Shown one piece after another: positions 23,201 to 38,200 of a stretch of 64,000 nt of DNA (its first letter is position 1; every line of letters begins with the position of its first letter). This DNA comes from Acanthococcus lagerstroemiae (lineage: Eukaryota; Arthropoda; Insecta; Hemiptera; Eriococcidae). Both the position numbers and the translations under genes were made by a program. The DNA is taken from contig CM063106.1 of the NCBI GenBank assembly GCA_031841125.1, forward strand, positions 75,132,101-75,196,100, read 5' to 3'. Under the pieces are notes generated by a model. It had not been told where the DNA came from. It made no database searches and worked only from the letters and a program-made list of their open reading frames with translations.

Positions 23201-26200
23201 TGAAAGGGCGATTTGAAATATTCTTTGGAGGTTTGACGCGCCAGATGTTTTCTATGTCGTTATGCACATTCCGCAGATTACATTTCTGAATTGTAAATTC
23301 CCGCAAAAATTACTTATTCAGATGAACTTTCGTCGAAATTTCTGCGCTTTTTCGTCTTAACCGAGTATCTTGTGGACCCGGCTGTCATGTAATGCATTAC
23401 TCGACTATGTACACAACGAACGTACAAAACTTGGTACGTTTCGAATAATTATACCGATGTTATCTGTCAGCTACTTTCTTTAAAATTGTTCTCAGTTGGA
23501 AGAACAAACGAATAGAAGAATGGAAATATCGCTGCGATATAATCCGCTGTTATTGTCTTCCCTGTATAAATATTAATTTTGGTCGGAAAACTCCAGAATT
23601 TTTCAGTATTAATTATAGCTACCTAGTACCTACCCACCAGGACTCGTGTATTTTTGAGAATATGAAATTCAAAAAACCTCGTAAACGGAAAATTTTTCTG
23701 ATATCGTTAGTGTTCATTAATTTTCCAGTTTTCTAACGAACATTCGAAAGAAATTGAGGATGTCTGGGCAACCCTCTGCTCGTGTTGGCCGAATAATCTG
23801 AAAGTCATAATGAGATATCTTCTGATCATATGCGGAATGACGCCGAACGAATTATTACCATATGTAAGTACCCGCGATACTCTCGCATATTTCATATTCA
23901 AATCCGAAAATTTACTAAAAGTTATTTTTGCTTCCCATCGATGGAAATGCGGTATACCTTGTCAAGTAGCGGCAGCGTTGGACTCGTCCCATCGGTTCGT
24001 TGGGGAGCGCCGACTTCTAAGGCTTCTAGATCTTGAAACGACTCGTCGAGCTTGAAAATTTGAAAAATTTATACATTTGATTATTGAATTTGTGCGAGGA
24101 GGCATGTGACTAGCTCGCTACGGACCCGAAGTACAATTAGATCGACATTATAAAATGCGCTTGACAAAGACGGACCGTTTTTCCTGACGGGAAACGAGAG
24201 TTATTTTCAAATGCCGTACCAACTGTACCTGCAGTCTTATTGAATTTCGGTTACATTAGCTGCGCACACGAGTAGGTACTTCGGTATTCAGTAACAGGCC
24301 CAGTAATATGTAGTTTGGTGCTTTAGGCTAAACGCGTGACCGTATACTTGGCTCGTGCTCGGCCGGACCGATTTGTGGACGAAATACTGACCGAACTTCA
24401 GACGGTGGAGACGTTGAACTGTCTCATCGAGCGAACGGAAACACCTCCGTACTACCGTTTGACGAGCGCCCGGAAAATCTCCGGATACTCGGATCCGGAT
24501 CCGCATTCCGATCTGCATGGAAATAACACAGAGTTGTCGGTGGAAAAAGGGACCATTCACACGAAACGTCACAGCAGCGAGGAAGGCATCGCGTCGAATC
24601 AGTCTGGGTTAGTTTTGTCTTTTGCATGTGGCTTTTGACTCCATTCATTTTGCGAGCGCAACTAAGGAGGGAGACAGGGTTAGGCTATAGCTCCCTCCAA
24701 AAATTCGAAATTTTTTAAAAATCAATTCATGAAAATGGGTAGGGATTGAATCAGGTAGGTACCAAATCGAGTTTTCAACTCTGTCCAAATTTCTTTTTTT
24801 AAATTCTAGCCCCCTTCAAAAAAAAGTTCTAGTTCCGCCTCTGGTATATTTTATTTATTATTACAACTACCTATAAAGTATCTAGTGATATTACTGAAGG
24901 TTATTGACTGTAGAAACAAATTATTTCCAAGTATTGTACAATTTGCTACTAAAATATCATTCGAGTTCTCTTGAGGCGGCGCACATTGCGTGGTTGTCAA
25001 GCATCTCAGGGATCATGTTGTTGGCATATGAGTGAAGTCTTTTTTTGAATTTGGAAGTGAATCGGTCTATTTTCCCTTGGACAGTAGGCAGGGAATTAGA
25101 TTGCTATCTGTGAGATTTTCGCTGATTCGGAGGAGTTCGCGAAATCCACTACGAATGAGAAAGGCTGAGAAATAATACAAAGGTTCATCGACAAATTGGT
25201 GGAATATTAGCAAAATAGAAAGCGAATAAAATATCGGTCTTCAATGATGGTTTTCAAGCTAGGAGAGATGGGTTTACGTGGGCTGGAATTTGTGTTACCA
25301 CCATCGTGTTGATATTTGTTACTCGTGAGAAAGTTACGGGTTCTGGAGAATCGTGAAATGTCCAAGTATACTTGCTTTATGCAGGGTGTGTCATAAAAAG
25401 CCCTCTATTATTATTATTATTATTATTATTTTTAATACGAAGTCGAAGATCTTCAAGCGGTAATGTCTAGTTTCATTTCAAGTAGAAAAATCTTTTTCTT
25501 CAATATGGAGCCCCATGTAAAACCAACTTTGGAATAGAAGGATATCAAAGAAGTATCGAAATAAAGTCCCTTGGGTTGCCAATCACGAATATCACATCAG
25601 ATTTTTTATGCAGCCTCGATTTTGGTTCAAAAAATGAAGCTTCAAACCCAAAATGAACAGAATTAACGTGATTTGAAAAATTGAACAAAATGTTGAAATA
25701 TGGGCATTTTAGAACGCTTATTATTTTATTTTTATTTTATTTTTATTTTATAAATTTTATTCTATTTTAATTTAATTTAATTTTATTTTTATTTTATTTT
25801 ATTTTTATCTTATTTTTATTTTTAATTTTAATTTAATTTAATTCTATTTTCATTTTTATTTTATTTCATTTTTATTTTATTTTATTTTTGTCCCTCCAAC
25901 AGCCAAAGCCAATTATAAAAGGAACCTTTAACGAAAAAAAAAACAGTGTGATTGGGGAGACAAAATAAAAGTAAATTTTTAAAAATAAAAATAAATTTTA
26001 AAAAATAAGAAAATAGAAAAAAATTAAACAGAAACAAAAGAAATAAAAAAGTGAAAAATAAATAAAAAATAATAAATAGAGAAAAATAAAAACAAAGAAA
26101 GTAAATATATATAAAAAAATAAATAAATAAATAAAAACAAATAAAATTTAAAAAAAAAAACTAGAAATAAATCTGCCGCATGTCCGCTATCCTACAGCTC

Positions 26201-29200
26201 CCCATCCCACCACTAGCCGCTTGAACGTGGATCTAGGCATACCTACTATAAATATCAGCGCCAGTACACTCTTTTGTCAAAAAATTATTTGCAGTTTTCA
26301 TAATGTTGTTTAATGGGGAGAATTTCGTTTTAGTGGTACGAAATTTTTTGTAGAGAGAAGTATTTTTTGTATCTAGATTGTGTTTTTGGGGCCCAAATAT
26401 TTATTTCTTGAAGCAGTGTTTCATCATTAATATTACCGTGAATTAGATCATATAAAAACATTATTGCTGTTTTTTCTCTTCTTTTTCTTAGAGATTCAAT
26501 TTCATATCCGGCCAAAAGTTCATCATAGGGTATGTTTTCGGGGTCAGGGTAGTATTCAAAATCCTTAAAGTAAACATATTTTAGATATATATTTTGTATT
26601 TTTTGTATTTTTTCAATTACCGTAACGGAATGTGGAAACCAAATTCCAGATGTGATCTAACAAAAGAAAAATATAGTATTTTCAGGGTGCTAATTTGCAC
26701 CGACATGAGCCTAAAAAGTCATGTTTCTGCTTTAAATGAACAACTGATTCTTCCCAGTGGCGTAGCCAGGAAGGGAGTCCAGGAGGTTTGGACGCCTTCT
26801 CCGTTGCGACTTCGTCAAATAGTGGTTTTCTAATTTTAGTACCCTCTCCAACATCCCTTCCTATTTGGTCAAGACCAGACCCCCCCCCCCTGGAACCCTA
26901 GGTTGACTACGTCACTGACAGCCTAAATAATCGTACACAGTTTTGAAGCCTTCAATGATAGATTTTCACATTCAACCAAGCTTGCCCACTCCTCAGTGTA
27001 GAATTTTTGATTTCGAGGGCTTCAGTCAGATCGAACCACAAGTCAGTGGGATATTCAAAATCATAGGTCCAAATAACCTCCACTCCGAGATCCGACATTC
27101 AGTTTTTCAACTTAGAATCAATGCCACTTCTTTCGAACGTGAAAATTGTGATTTTAGGGCCTAAATTGGGTCTAGATCAAAAATCGAGTGTACTGTCAAA
27201 ATCAGCAACTCACAAAACCTGTAATTTCGATAGTCAGCATTATTTCCGAGGAGAAGTTGTTGTTTGGCCCATTTGAAACGTAACATTTTGACTTGGAGGG
27301 GACGGTTTAAATCGTAATCGGATCGAAAATCTGAAGCGTGCTTTGAAATCACCGGCTCAAAAATTCCTTATTTTGTTATTTGGCTCATATACCCCTGGCA
27401 AGTCAGTTTCACACACGTGAAGGATAAAATTGAGATTTTCTGGGGTAAACGGGTGGCCAAAATTGAAGCTGGATTGAAAATCAGTGATCTGAGAAACCTA
27501 TTTCAACATTTTAAACGATTTTCTTAATCCGAATCGATTTGGCCCATTTCTACTATTTTCGGGATTGAATCGAAAATCTGATGGGTTATGAAGAATCAGT
27601 AATCCAAACACCCCAATTTCGGTACCTTTCTTGGTTTCTCAAGCCAAATAAACTTTGCTAGTGTCAACTTTGAAAATTGTATTTGTAATTCCAAATCGGA
27701 GTCCAGTCTTAAATCTAAATACAATATTCTTGATCAGCGACCCTAAAATATTCCGATTCGATACGTTATTTAATTTTTCAACCAAATCGATTATTTTAGG
27801 CCAAATTTAAAGTTTAATGCGATATTCATGATTTACGACCCATAAAACCTTTATTTTGATACTCGATTTTGTAACCCAAGTAAATTGTTTGCCAATTTCA
27901 AGTCTAAAACCGGGATTTTATGCCCAAATCGGGGCTGAATCAAAACTATGATACGATGTTCGTGGTCAATGACCCAGAAATCCCCATTTCGTGCTTGGAT
28001 TTTTCAAACCATTCAGTCTTGCCAATTTTAAGTCTAAAACTGAGATTCTTAGGCCCGGGGCTAGGCAGCGCGAATAGCAATAGTATGATGATGGAAGTGC
28101 CAGTGAAGGGTGCCGAGGTGGACTTAGTTATTTTTCGCTCAAGGCTAATGGAAAATTTGCGCCGCTGACCAGATATTTTTTGGGAAAAAAGAGTGAAAAA
28201 TTTTTCGCTCGCGATTTACCTTGTTGCACTGAGACAATTTTTGCGTAGTTTAGTATTATTTTGTCATTTGACTTCTTCTTTATTTCTTTATTTTTTCCAA
28301 AAATTTTGCGCCGAGGCTTCAGGAAATCTGGTTCTGGAAGGGTGTGTCAATTTTGTAATTCGCTTGGTTCAAGATAAATACAGACTATGTAGTCTGTATA
28401 TGAAGGGTAAAGAATCAAAACTCACTTTTGCCATTTTACTTCAAGGGCGCAAATAGGCAAAATACTGCACACGGATGCAGGAATATCTTTGTTGCGTCTG
28501 TGATTGTGCGATATGTATAATATACTCCATGTTCACAGGGGCAGCAAAGATATTCCTGCACCCCTGTAAAGTATTTTGCCTATTTGCGCCCCCCTTGAAG
28601 TAAAATGGTAAATGTGAGTTTTGCTTCTTTACCCTTAGCTCAATTATCCTGTTTGACAACGAAAAAAATGAATGACAGCGAAATCTATCGGAAAGTGTAT
28701 GAAACATTTTTGGAAATGGCTCAATAAGCTAACAAAACCGGCCTAAAAGTCGCTCTTCGGGAGGCCGCCTGTTCGCCACATTAAAGGAATTGAAGATGTT
28801 CATCACCGATTACCTCTCAAAGTTGGACGCAACGTACTGTTCAAGTGGAATATATAAACTCATTGACCAGTACGAGAAATGTCTTTTGCGTTTTGGAGAT
28901 CATGTAGAAAAATGAGGAATTTAATACATATTGCGAATATATTTTTTAATATTTTTCCGCACTTTTTTTTTTTGAATAGCGAACCTTAATTACTGACTGG
29001 TCCTCGTAGATAACATAATTTCCATTACCTAATGAATTATGACCTGAAATAAGTAGCCAGCACTGAGTCAACCGCAGTTTCCAAATTTGAACCATCCAGA
29101 ATTCTTCTCAAATAAAGAAACTGATGTTGAAAAGGGGACCATGGGAAACTTCCTTGTATATATGAAGACAGAACTTTTATTTCCAACTTTTATTTTTCTG

Positions 29201-32200
29201 TACAACTTTGGGAATTGGAGTGCATTTAAAATAAAGGGCTGTGAAAGCGACACCTCTTATTGATGTGAATATAAGTTTTGAATCCCAAATTGTCATTCGT
29301 GCGTGTTTTTACTCGATTTCAGTACTTACACTCAGACTTTGTTAGATTTTTGATTATTCGTTTGTTGCTCAGAGTTGCTGCAAGTGTTACCTCGATCCGG
29401 ATTTTACAATTAGTAATTCATAAATGATTTCTGTAATATGTTTTATTTTCGTAGACAGCATTTTCAGTGTCGTTGCCAGCATCCTCGCATTCGAGCCAGT
29501 TCTGCTAATTGTTTTCTTTAATTTAAAAAAAAAAAAAATTGAAACATATTTTGTTTTAGAACTTGCAAAACTGATTCTACCGGAAGAGTAATGTCGGAAT
29601 CAAAATATGGAACAGTGAGAAGCAATAAGTCGCGCATGCTGACCATGTCTCCTCACTCTTTAGAGGAAAAACCTTCGTCCGCTGATGAGGTAAGCTTGTG
29701 CAATATATTGTTTGCTATCGATACTGCATCATTGGACTGATTTCAAACTAAGCGCGTGATCTCCGTTGCAGTTGGCTTAAATTTTCCTCCTATTTTGGTT
29801 CTTTTTCTGCCATAAGTAGCGATAGTGGAAGATACTAACTTCAATAGATAGGGGTCTGGTTGGTCGAGTGGATAGTGCGCTTAGTCTCGGAATCCGGAAG
29901 TCCCGGGTTCGAGCCCACGTAGCAACTCACTACATTTCGACCTAGGCCAGTTTTTCGGCAAGATGAGAAGACGGCTAAGACAGCCCTATTCGCCTCTCTG
30001 ACGTCCCTGGCAGATTCCTGGGCTCAGGTTGAGAGTAAAATTAGAAAACAGGAACTTCAATAGATGAAAGTACTGTGGCTTGAGTGAGTCGCTTAAAACT
30101 GTATATTACTGATATTCGTGTGTGCGTCTGGGTACCTCAATTATGAGCTTTGTGTAATTGCTGTACTCTGAGGAAAAGTTTCATCACCTCTCGTTAGACA
30201 CCTATCGCAATAAAGTTTTGAAAATATGTCGCCTTGAGGGTGCCTAAATCACTTTTTTAAACAAAATAAATTCTATTGTAACTGCACGAGTTCCCTCGTT
30301 ATTTTGATTCGAAAATGAGACTTCTTTTCGAATCCTCGAGTACCTATATGCTTATAGTATAATGTAGGTACATCTCTGCTGGGTATTTACTTGCGCTTCG
30401 TTCAAAGTCAAAACGAAACTTCAAATCAATACGGTGCTTGAAAATGCTAAGTAATAACAGTTCAAGGAGGAGAAGCGTGTATTTTATATAAGAAAGCGTG
30501 TAATAGTGTACGAACGTTATCGACCTGTGACCACCGAAATGAACGTTGTTACGCCCAGATAGTATCCTCCGGGGCATTCCATTTAACAATTTTCTTCGCT
30601 ATTTAGCGATGAGGCCGTGTCAGCAGAACAGATAGCACGGCTCATTTGGCGTCTGGAGACTTGCAATAACGAAATATGCTCCCTGCTCGCCGGATTTTCT
30701 GATCCGTCGTAAGCGTGCTGGATTATATGTGACAAGGAGTGGGCGATTAATTTTATTTCTATCACTATGATAGTCTCGTTGACTGTAAGTGGGAGAAACT
30801 GATTTTTGGGGCATCCGATGAACGTGCTTTTTCCCGTTTCGCGGGATCTACATATAGTTATTTACGCTTACTGATGCAGCCGCGATAACACCAGGCAGTT
30901 TTATGAAGGTGATTTCGAGTTCACCGTATTTTTCGGTTAGTAGGTCTGAATCGTTCGAATGGGGAAAAACGGAACTCAATTTATTGGGGAGAGATCGCAC
31001 GTGCAAGATGGAACAGATGATTCGGAGGGGTCATTGCGTAGGAGATTTGTGGTCCCGGAGGAAATTGATACTTCATAAGTATTTGTCAGGGATTCTGACC
31101 CGGTCTCAAAACTGGAGCCGCTATGACCTGACTTCGAAGCAGTTTTTAATTGTGCTTCAGTTTCAGCCATAATTATCGAAATTGGTTCCGGTTTCGGTAA
31201 ATAACTTTTTTCAACCTTTGGCTTCGGCTTTGGTAGAAAATTTTTGATGGCTCCGACTTCGGCTCAACCAGAAACGTGGTTTTTGCCCTGGTCCCAATGT
31301 TGTTTTTTTCTTCGGAAAGTGGGCGTGAAGAGAGTGAAAGGGAAAGAAAAGGAATTAGGGTTGAAGGGCAGAAGCCATAGTCGGGTCCGTAGCCTGAGCC
31401 AGAAATTGGCTCTTTCTCTGTTTCCAATAAAACTGTAAGATTGGCTTCGGCTTCGTTTCCTGTAAAATTCTGAAACTGGCTCCGACTCGGTTTCCAGTAA
31501 AACTCTGAAATTGGCTCAGGCTACGATTCCGACTCGAGGAAATAATTTTTTCCAGATTCCGGATCCAGCAAATGATTTTAACAGGACTCCCTCTCTGGGT
31601 CCCCCAGAAAATAGGTGGGCTCTAGTGTTCCAAAATCCGACTTCGGCTCCGGTTCTTGGTCCCTGGTATTTATTTATAGGACGAACCTCTTCTTTTCTAA
31701 TTTGCTCTCAACCCGAGCCCTGGAATCCGCCCTTTCGAGCATTTTACCTCAAAGACGTCGGGGAGGCTGCTAGGGCTGTCTTAGCCCTCTTCACTTCTGG
31801 CCGAAGAACCGGCCTAGGCCGAAATCTGGCGAGGTGTGTAGAACTGTTACGTAGACAGGCACTATGTTGATGCATGCTGTTTGTAATCCATTTAATTATC
31901 ATATGAGATATATTAACCTAAATTATTCTGTGTGGAAAAAAGAGAATAGTGTACTTAGGGAAGCGAACAACTCAAGCTCTAATATGATACCCGCTTTGCT
32001 CTTGTCTTCCCATTGCTCGGTGCTTGGCGCCTCACTTTATTCCTGTCTGTCTGGCTGACTGCCAGTCGGTTTGAATTTCAGTCTGTCAGTCAGTTACTTA
32101 GTGAGTCTGTATCTCCTCGTGTGCTGTTTCCTGGCTGTCAGTCCACAAAGTAAATCATAGCTGACTGGACGGGTTTCTGTCTGTTTCTGTCTTGTGCGCT

Positions 32201-35200
32201 GACAGGTTCGCTGCTTATCTTTCAGTCGGACCAAGTATCCGTTCGACATTAGATAACTTTTTTAATTTTTTTTTTTAATTTACAGATGGGAGTTGGCAGT
32301 TCAGTGTCCGGCGATGACGATTACACCATCTGCAGAGATGACGGGATGTATCAATGCGACATTCCCTTACCACATCCATTGCCGATGCCGGAATATGGAG
32401 GATATTTCGCACCACTCATCGAATACATTCCTGAGAATGTGCAGCCTAGTAGCGGTTTTCACAGGTATTGACTGCAATCCCTTTGAATCAACATACTGCT
32501 CATTCATTGGAAAAATTCATTTTCATATTTGGACGCAAAAATCTGAAGGAAGAGTTTTCTTGTTCGTTTATTGAAGTTTGATGGTTCAAATTGTTATGTT
32601 ACGTCTCCTCTGGACGTTAAGTCTCCCCTCCTCTCCAACTTCCCTGAAAAAATGGTCAAATTAATGGGCTACTGTTAAATGGAGTTGAGGTACAGAAAAA
32701 CTTAATTTGCCTTAAAAGTTTCGTGTTCCTAATGAGTTGCAAAATGATTCCAAATGTTTTGGTTATTTTTAATGGTCGGCATCAGAAGTACTGTACCGCC
32801 ACACAAGGAATTATTAAGCGGTACTGCACCCCCTGATACAACGTGAATATGAGTACATCATTAGGCTAGGTACGATGTACCTACCGATAACAGAGAATGC
32901 AGCTAAACGAATTTGTTTTTCATCAGTTCTAAACCTGCTTCTGCTTTTTGTGTCCCATTTATATCGGTGTTATTGCTGAGAATATAATTGAAGTTGGGAG
33001 AGAGTCCAGTAATTATGAAGAGTTTCTGCGAGCCTTCCGTGAGCATCCAAGTGAGATTTCCATCGTTTCCCCAGTTGAGAAAAGTATAGTTCACCTCGTT
33101 TCCTTCGGCGAGTAGCGAGTCACTGAAGCTACGAACCGTGCTAATTGGAAGTCACTGAAGATATGCGACCCCTATGTTGAGGTCAGCGCTTTAAATGAAG
33201 AAGCATCCCTCGGGCTAAATGAGCGCGGCTGCACACTGTTTCATGAAAGACTCAAGGCACAAATACGACGGAAAAAATGTCCGTAGAAGGTGATAGTGTT
33301 CGCGAAAAGTTCAATGAAGATGAAGAGAAGGTCTATTTTTCTACCTGCACAAAGTGTGACTTCACATTCCACTGCTAAAACCACTGTTCATGTCGGCATA
33401 TTCGTTTCATGAAAGAGCATGCTCACCGTCCCACTTTTGAGTTATGCTTTTTCCATACACGGTATCATAAGAGTGCCCCTCACTCACCACCACCAGTTTT
33501 CCACTCGGAATTCCCACTGGAGGAGCGTTCTGATGCACTTCGAGTACTTGACAATCGAGAGAAATACATGATATTTCCCGTATGCGTCAGTATTGCGAGT
33601 CTCGTCGCAAGCCACGGCACTGACCAATTCCAGGCGCACTTGCGGGCCATGAAAACAGTTGAAGAAATGGTAAGGTGTGGGAGGAATATGTGCATTTTGT
33701 ATCCGAACAAGACAGAACGACTCAAGAAGTGAAGGTTAGAGAACAACTAACGTAAGAGGAAGTTGATACATCTGAAAAGACCTCTTCCTCTGCCCCGTCT
33801 ATTCACAGTGAAAACGATGTCAGCCGATTCGCGAACCTGAAATTCAGGACGAAACTCAAAAAGCCCGAGGAAACCCAAAACGCAGCGTGCATCAGTTGTG
33901 CTCCTTTAATAAGTCTGCTGCCGACCGAGTGCGGAAACGTAAAAGTACTGAGTCTGCCGGTGAAGGAAGCAGTACACGGAAGAGGAGGAAACGTGATTCC
34001 AACCAAAGGTATTCTGTTTGTGACGTACCACTGATCCAAAGTGACTCCAGTGTCACTTTAACCAACCGTTGTTCTACGCAGATTCGTAAGGCTTGCTCGA
34101 GATAGATGATTGTCCTACTGCAATTCATGTAAATACTGTACTCATATATACTCAGCGTGTCCAGTTTGTAGAAAACTAGGAAACAGTGGCGGAACTACGA
34201 TTTTTTTTCGGGTGGGCACGGAAGGGCCGGATTGTTAAGGACAGGGATTTTTTAAATAAAACGCCGGCTTGAATGAAACTATGTACTTGTTATAAAAATG
34301 TGTATATGTATGTACTTACATAATATTAACAATTAATATAAAAGAATACGACTATTTTTATGATGAAGAGCAAAATTCTCTACAACATTATCTAAATTTA
34401 AACTTTTGGCAAATCGATTATAAGTATTTTATTTTTGAATTCTTTTCGTCTATTGTAAGTGAGTTATTTTTCATTAAAAAATTTCAGATCGTTCAAAAAA
34501 AAATTGGGCGGGCCAAAAAAAATTTTGGAAGGGCCTGGCCTACCCAGGCCCGCCCTTGGTTCCGCCACTGCTAGGAAAAGTCAAGGAATGTAAGTACACA
34601 TGGAGAAGTCAGGGAAAAGTCAGGAGATTTTGAAGAAAATTTTATGTTGTGAAAGTATTGTATAATATTTTCTGTCAGACTCAACTGAACATTTTTTTTA
34701 AAATAATTTGTTTGTTATGAAAAAGTTGAAAAATTGATTGGAAAAATCTGAAAAAAATCTGGAAAAGTCAGGGAATTTTTTGGGTGTGGGGGGGTGGCCA
34801 CCCTGGTACTTCACATTTCATGATCGTTTTCTCATTCTGACTTATTCATACATATTTGTATTGTTTACGTTCTATTACACAATTTCTATTCAGAGATACA
34901 GTACCTCCGAATAATCACATCGATGTTTAATATTGTGTATCCCAGCGAATTTTGGTTAACTAATTCAGATTCCGCAACAAAGTGGGCGGCATCTGCTGGA
35001 CGTTTTTATAACCAACGAAAGAGTGATGATAGGCCGATACGACGATACGAATTTCGTGAATATTCTTTACCAATGTTGTAGTTTGGTTTCTTATCCGTTT
35101 TAGTTTGGTGTTTCACGTTTCCTTACACTTTACTTCTGATTCTTTTACTTTTATGTATCTTGCAACTTGATGATTTTGTTATAATATTACGAATAACTGA

Positions 35201-38200
35201 GCAGTTTGGTCGGACAGTTTTTGTGTTTTCACTCGCAAAAGCTTGTAGGAAAATCTCCCTGACGTTATTTTAAGAATGAAACGAAAAAACCATAGTACAA
35301 AATCACAAATCAGGAAATCAGCAGTACTAAAACCTACTTGATCACTCTTTCATTTTCTTGTCAGTAAGACGACAGCAGCGTGCCACGAGGCTTGCGGAAT
35401 CCGAATACTACTCTTCTTCCCGGCGTCTTTATGCGTTCGCCTTCACTCTGCACTCATTATTTTTACCTCCCATCCCCCCTCCCTCCTCCTTCATTCCCAC
35501 CACCTCTCAGATACCTGATAGTCTAACTATCGTTCGTATTTAAGGGTGGGCTGCTGTATCAAATGGAACTATCAATCTGTTTTAAGAACGAAGTGTAAAA
35601 TCAGTACGTCGACCGTTGCTTTTCAAAATCGGGACACTCATATTTGCTATCATTAGTTTGACTCGCTTTTGAGAACAGGAATCCGTAGAGGAAGAAACAG
35701 GGCGGGTATCGATTGAAAAATGTTAAGTGTTCAAGTTCAAAACCTGTGAAATTTGTCCTAGCTGCAGTGGTGTAGCGTCTCAATATTTTTACACAGTTCT
35801 TTAATATCGACGACTTTTAAAAAATACCTCAATTTTCGACTTTTTCTCCCTTGGAAACCTTATTGTGCCCCCTCCCCTTTGGGATGAAACCCCTGACTAC
35901 GCCACTGCCTAGCTGTATCATGTTGACCCGCCTATTTTCAGAACCAAATCATCTGCGGGAAGAAAGCTGTGCATCAACCTAATCCTATACTAACAAGGAT
36001 TTTAATCACTACGTTTGAAAGGTCGTTTAATAAACTGATCATCTTTACAGATGTAATTTAGCGGTGATACTGTTAACGGATGTTATCGTCGACTATGTGG
36101 ACGTGGACTGGTCAATGCACATGCCGTTGATGCTCCATATTTTATTCCTGGGAATGGATCAAAGTCGCAATCTCATTAATCAACACTGCAAGCAACTGCT
36201 ACTGAATTTGTTGATTGTGTTGGCCAACCATTCCGACCATCTTTCCGTTGCGCAGATACTGCTGGACCGGAAAGTGATTCATTTGGGGCTAGGATTGCCC
36301 ATTCCTAGCGTGCCAGTACCGTTTCATAATTTCACGGGTGAGGATACAGTTCGAATCGTTTGTTTTTAAAATCCAGCAGTGAGTAATCTTATATTCACTG
36401 GAAAATGTGCGCTGTATTGTTCATGCTACTATTATATGTTATGCAGAAAGCGATCCAACGTTTGACGGTTACTTGCAGTCGCCTGTTGGATCTTCTCAGT
36501 CTACTAGTCTCGCTGTTATTCCTTCGCCGACGAGTACGTCAGTTAGCCTAAAATACGATTCGTTGTTATTTCTTGCTTGAAACGACGTAATTCCCGGTGT
36601 TATTCTACAGGTACTTGCGATACTCTCACTTCGCCTCAGAGTACCGTGCCGTCGTTCACTCCAACTCCCGAAGAGTCAGTTGCTCCGATCAGTCCTAGTA
36701 AACCTATTCAAGATGTCGTGAAATGTTTAATCGATTTCTTAGCCTCGAAGTACGTCCATAGACATCACTCTGACTCACACTCACCCGTGCGTACAATTTT
36801 GCAAAAATATCTATTCGTTTTCCGTATCTGGTTTCAGGAAAGATCAGGTTCTGTGGAATTACGAAGACATTACCGCGAAGGTATGGAGCATTCGCAGCGG
36901 GGAGCAGCTTGACACGTTTCTGCAGCATGTGTTACGCATTTTTCAGGAATCTTTGCCGCACGCGTTAATCAACGAGCGATGGGCACAGACCGCCCTGCAG
37001 TTGGGACTGTCGTGTTCATCCAGACACTATGCTGGCAGGTCATTGCAGGTGAGATTTCTGAAGCTTCTCTTATATTCCAACTGGCTGTTAAATCGAAAAG
37101 CTCTGATGATGCTTTTGAACATGTAAATAATGTTAAAACCCTGAAGGAGCCTATGCGGCAAACTAATGGTAATCGGAGTTGTGTTGTAGTAGATACGTCA
37201 TTTTTTTGTGGAAGTAGCGGTTCTCTTTTTGCATTCAGCTGACTTTTTGTGTACTGAGGGCCACTTGTTGGTGATAGTAGTACTTACTACTTGTATATTA
37301 TTGGGTCTGCAGAGCCTAAATTTAAACTAATTCATACAGAAAGAAAAAAAAGAAAAAAATTAAAAATTTGTGATCGTGTTCATATATTATTATGATTCCC
37401 TAATTCCAAGCAAATATTTAATTGTGATGTGGAATGAGAAAACATACCTTTACATAGGAAAATGAGATTTCGAGAAAAACACGTTTAAAGATGTCGCGCT
37501 GCGTTTCCCCCTAGCTTGTGTCTGTACAAACTCCGATCCCAGAGCTATCTAGCATCATTTTTACGAAGTAGTAGTGGTCTTATATAAAAGAGTAATGCAG
37601 TTCCAACAAATTTATGTCATAAACTCGAAACCGAATTTTCTGATGTAAGGTCGGATTTCTCATTCTACATTACAAATACTTGGAGTTCATAAGTTGATAT
37701 TACAATTACTGTTCGTCATCAGGTTTTCCGATTCCTGCGTGTTCCGATTACGTCGAGAATGCTGTCTGATATCCTGTCGCGATTAGTCGAAACCATTGCA
37801 GAACAGGGTGAAGATATGCAGGTAAATATGTGATGGATCCTCATTTTCTTTTTTGATCTGAGCTCGACCTTGATGTATCTGATGGTGAACAATCAGAATA
37901 AAATCGGTGCGCGAGCATTATCAGAGTCCGTTCATTATTGCAGGGCTACGTGACTGAGTTACTTCTCACGCTGGAATCATCCGTCGATTCTCTGGATTCC
38001 GACTTCAGACCGCTTGACTTCATGAAGGAAATATTCAAATCGACTCCGAATTTGAATAAGGACGCGGGTGTTCTGAGTGGCTACGGTCCAGGAGGCAAAC
38101 GAGGTGGTTACGGAGGTCCGGGTGTTTGTGTTCTCGGGCACTTGCACCACAGTAATCCGAATGCCCATGCTCGTAGCACCAGTTACTCCGTATCCCATTA

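Noticed and set aside
29850..29930. A functional tRNA gene
   Set aside because: A and B boxes are present, but the sequence runs straight into a SINE body, lacks a credible acceptor-stem pairing, and is flanked by a 13-bp insertion duplication.
32903..33094. Minus-strand frame with Asn-rich coding-like sequence
   Set aside because: Short, single, no family signature; likely chance or part of the decayed segment next to it.
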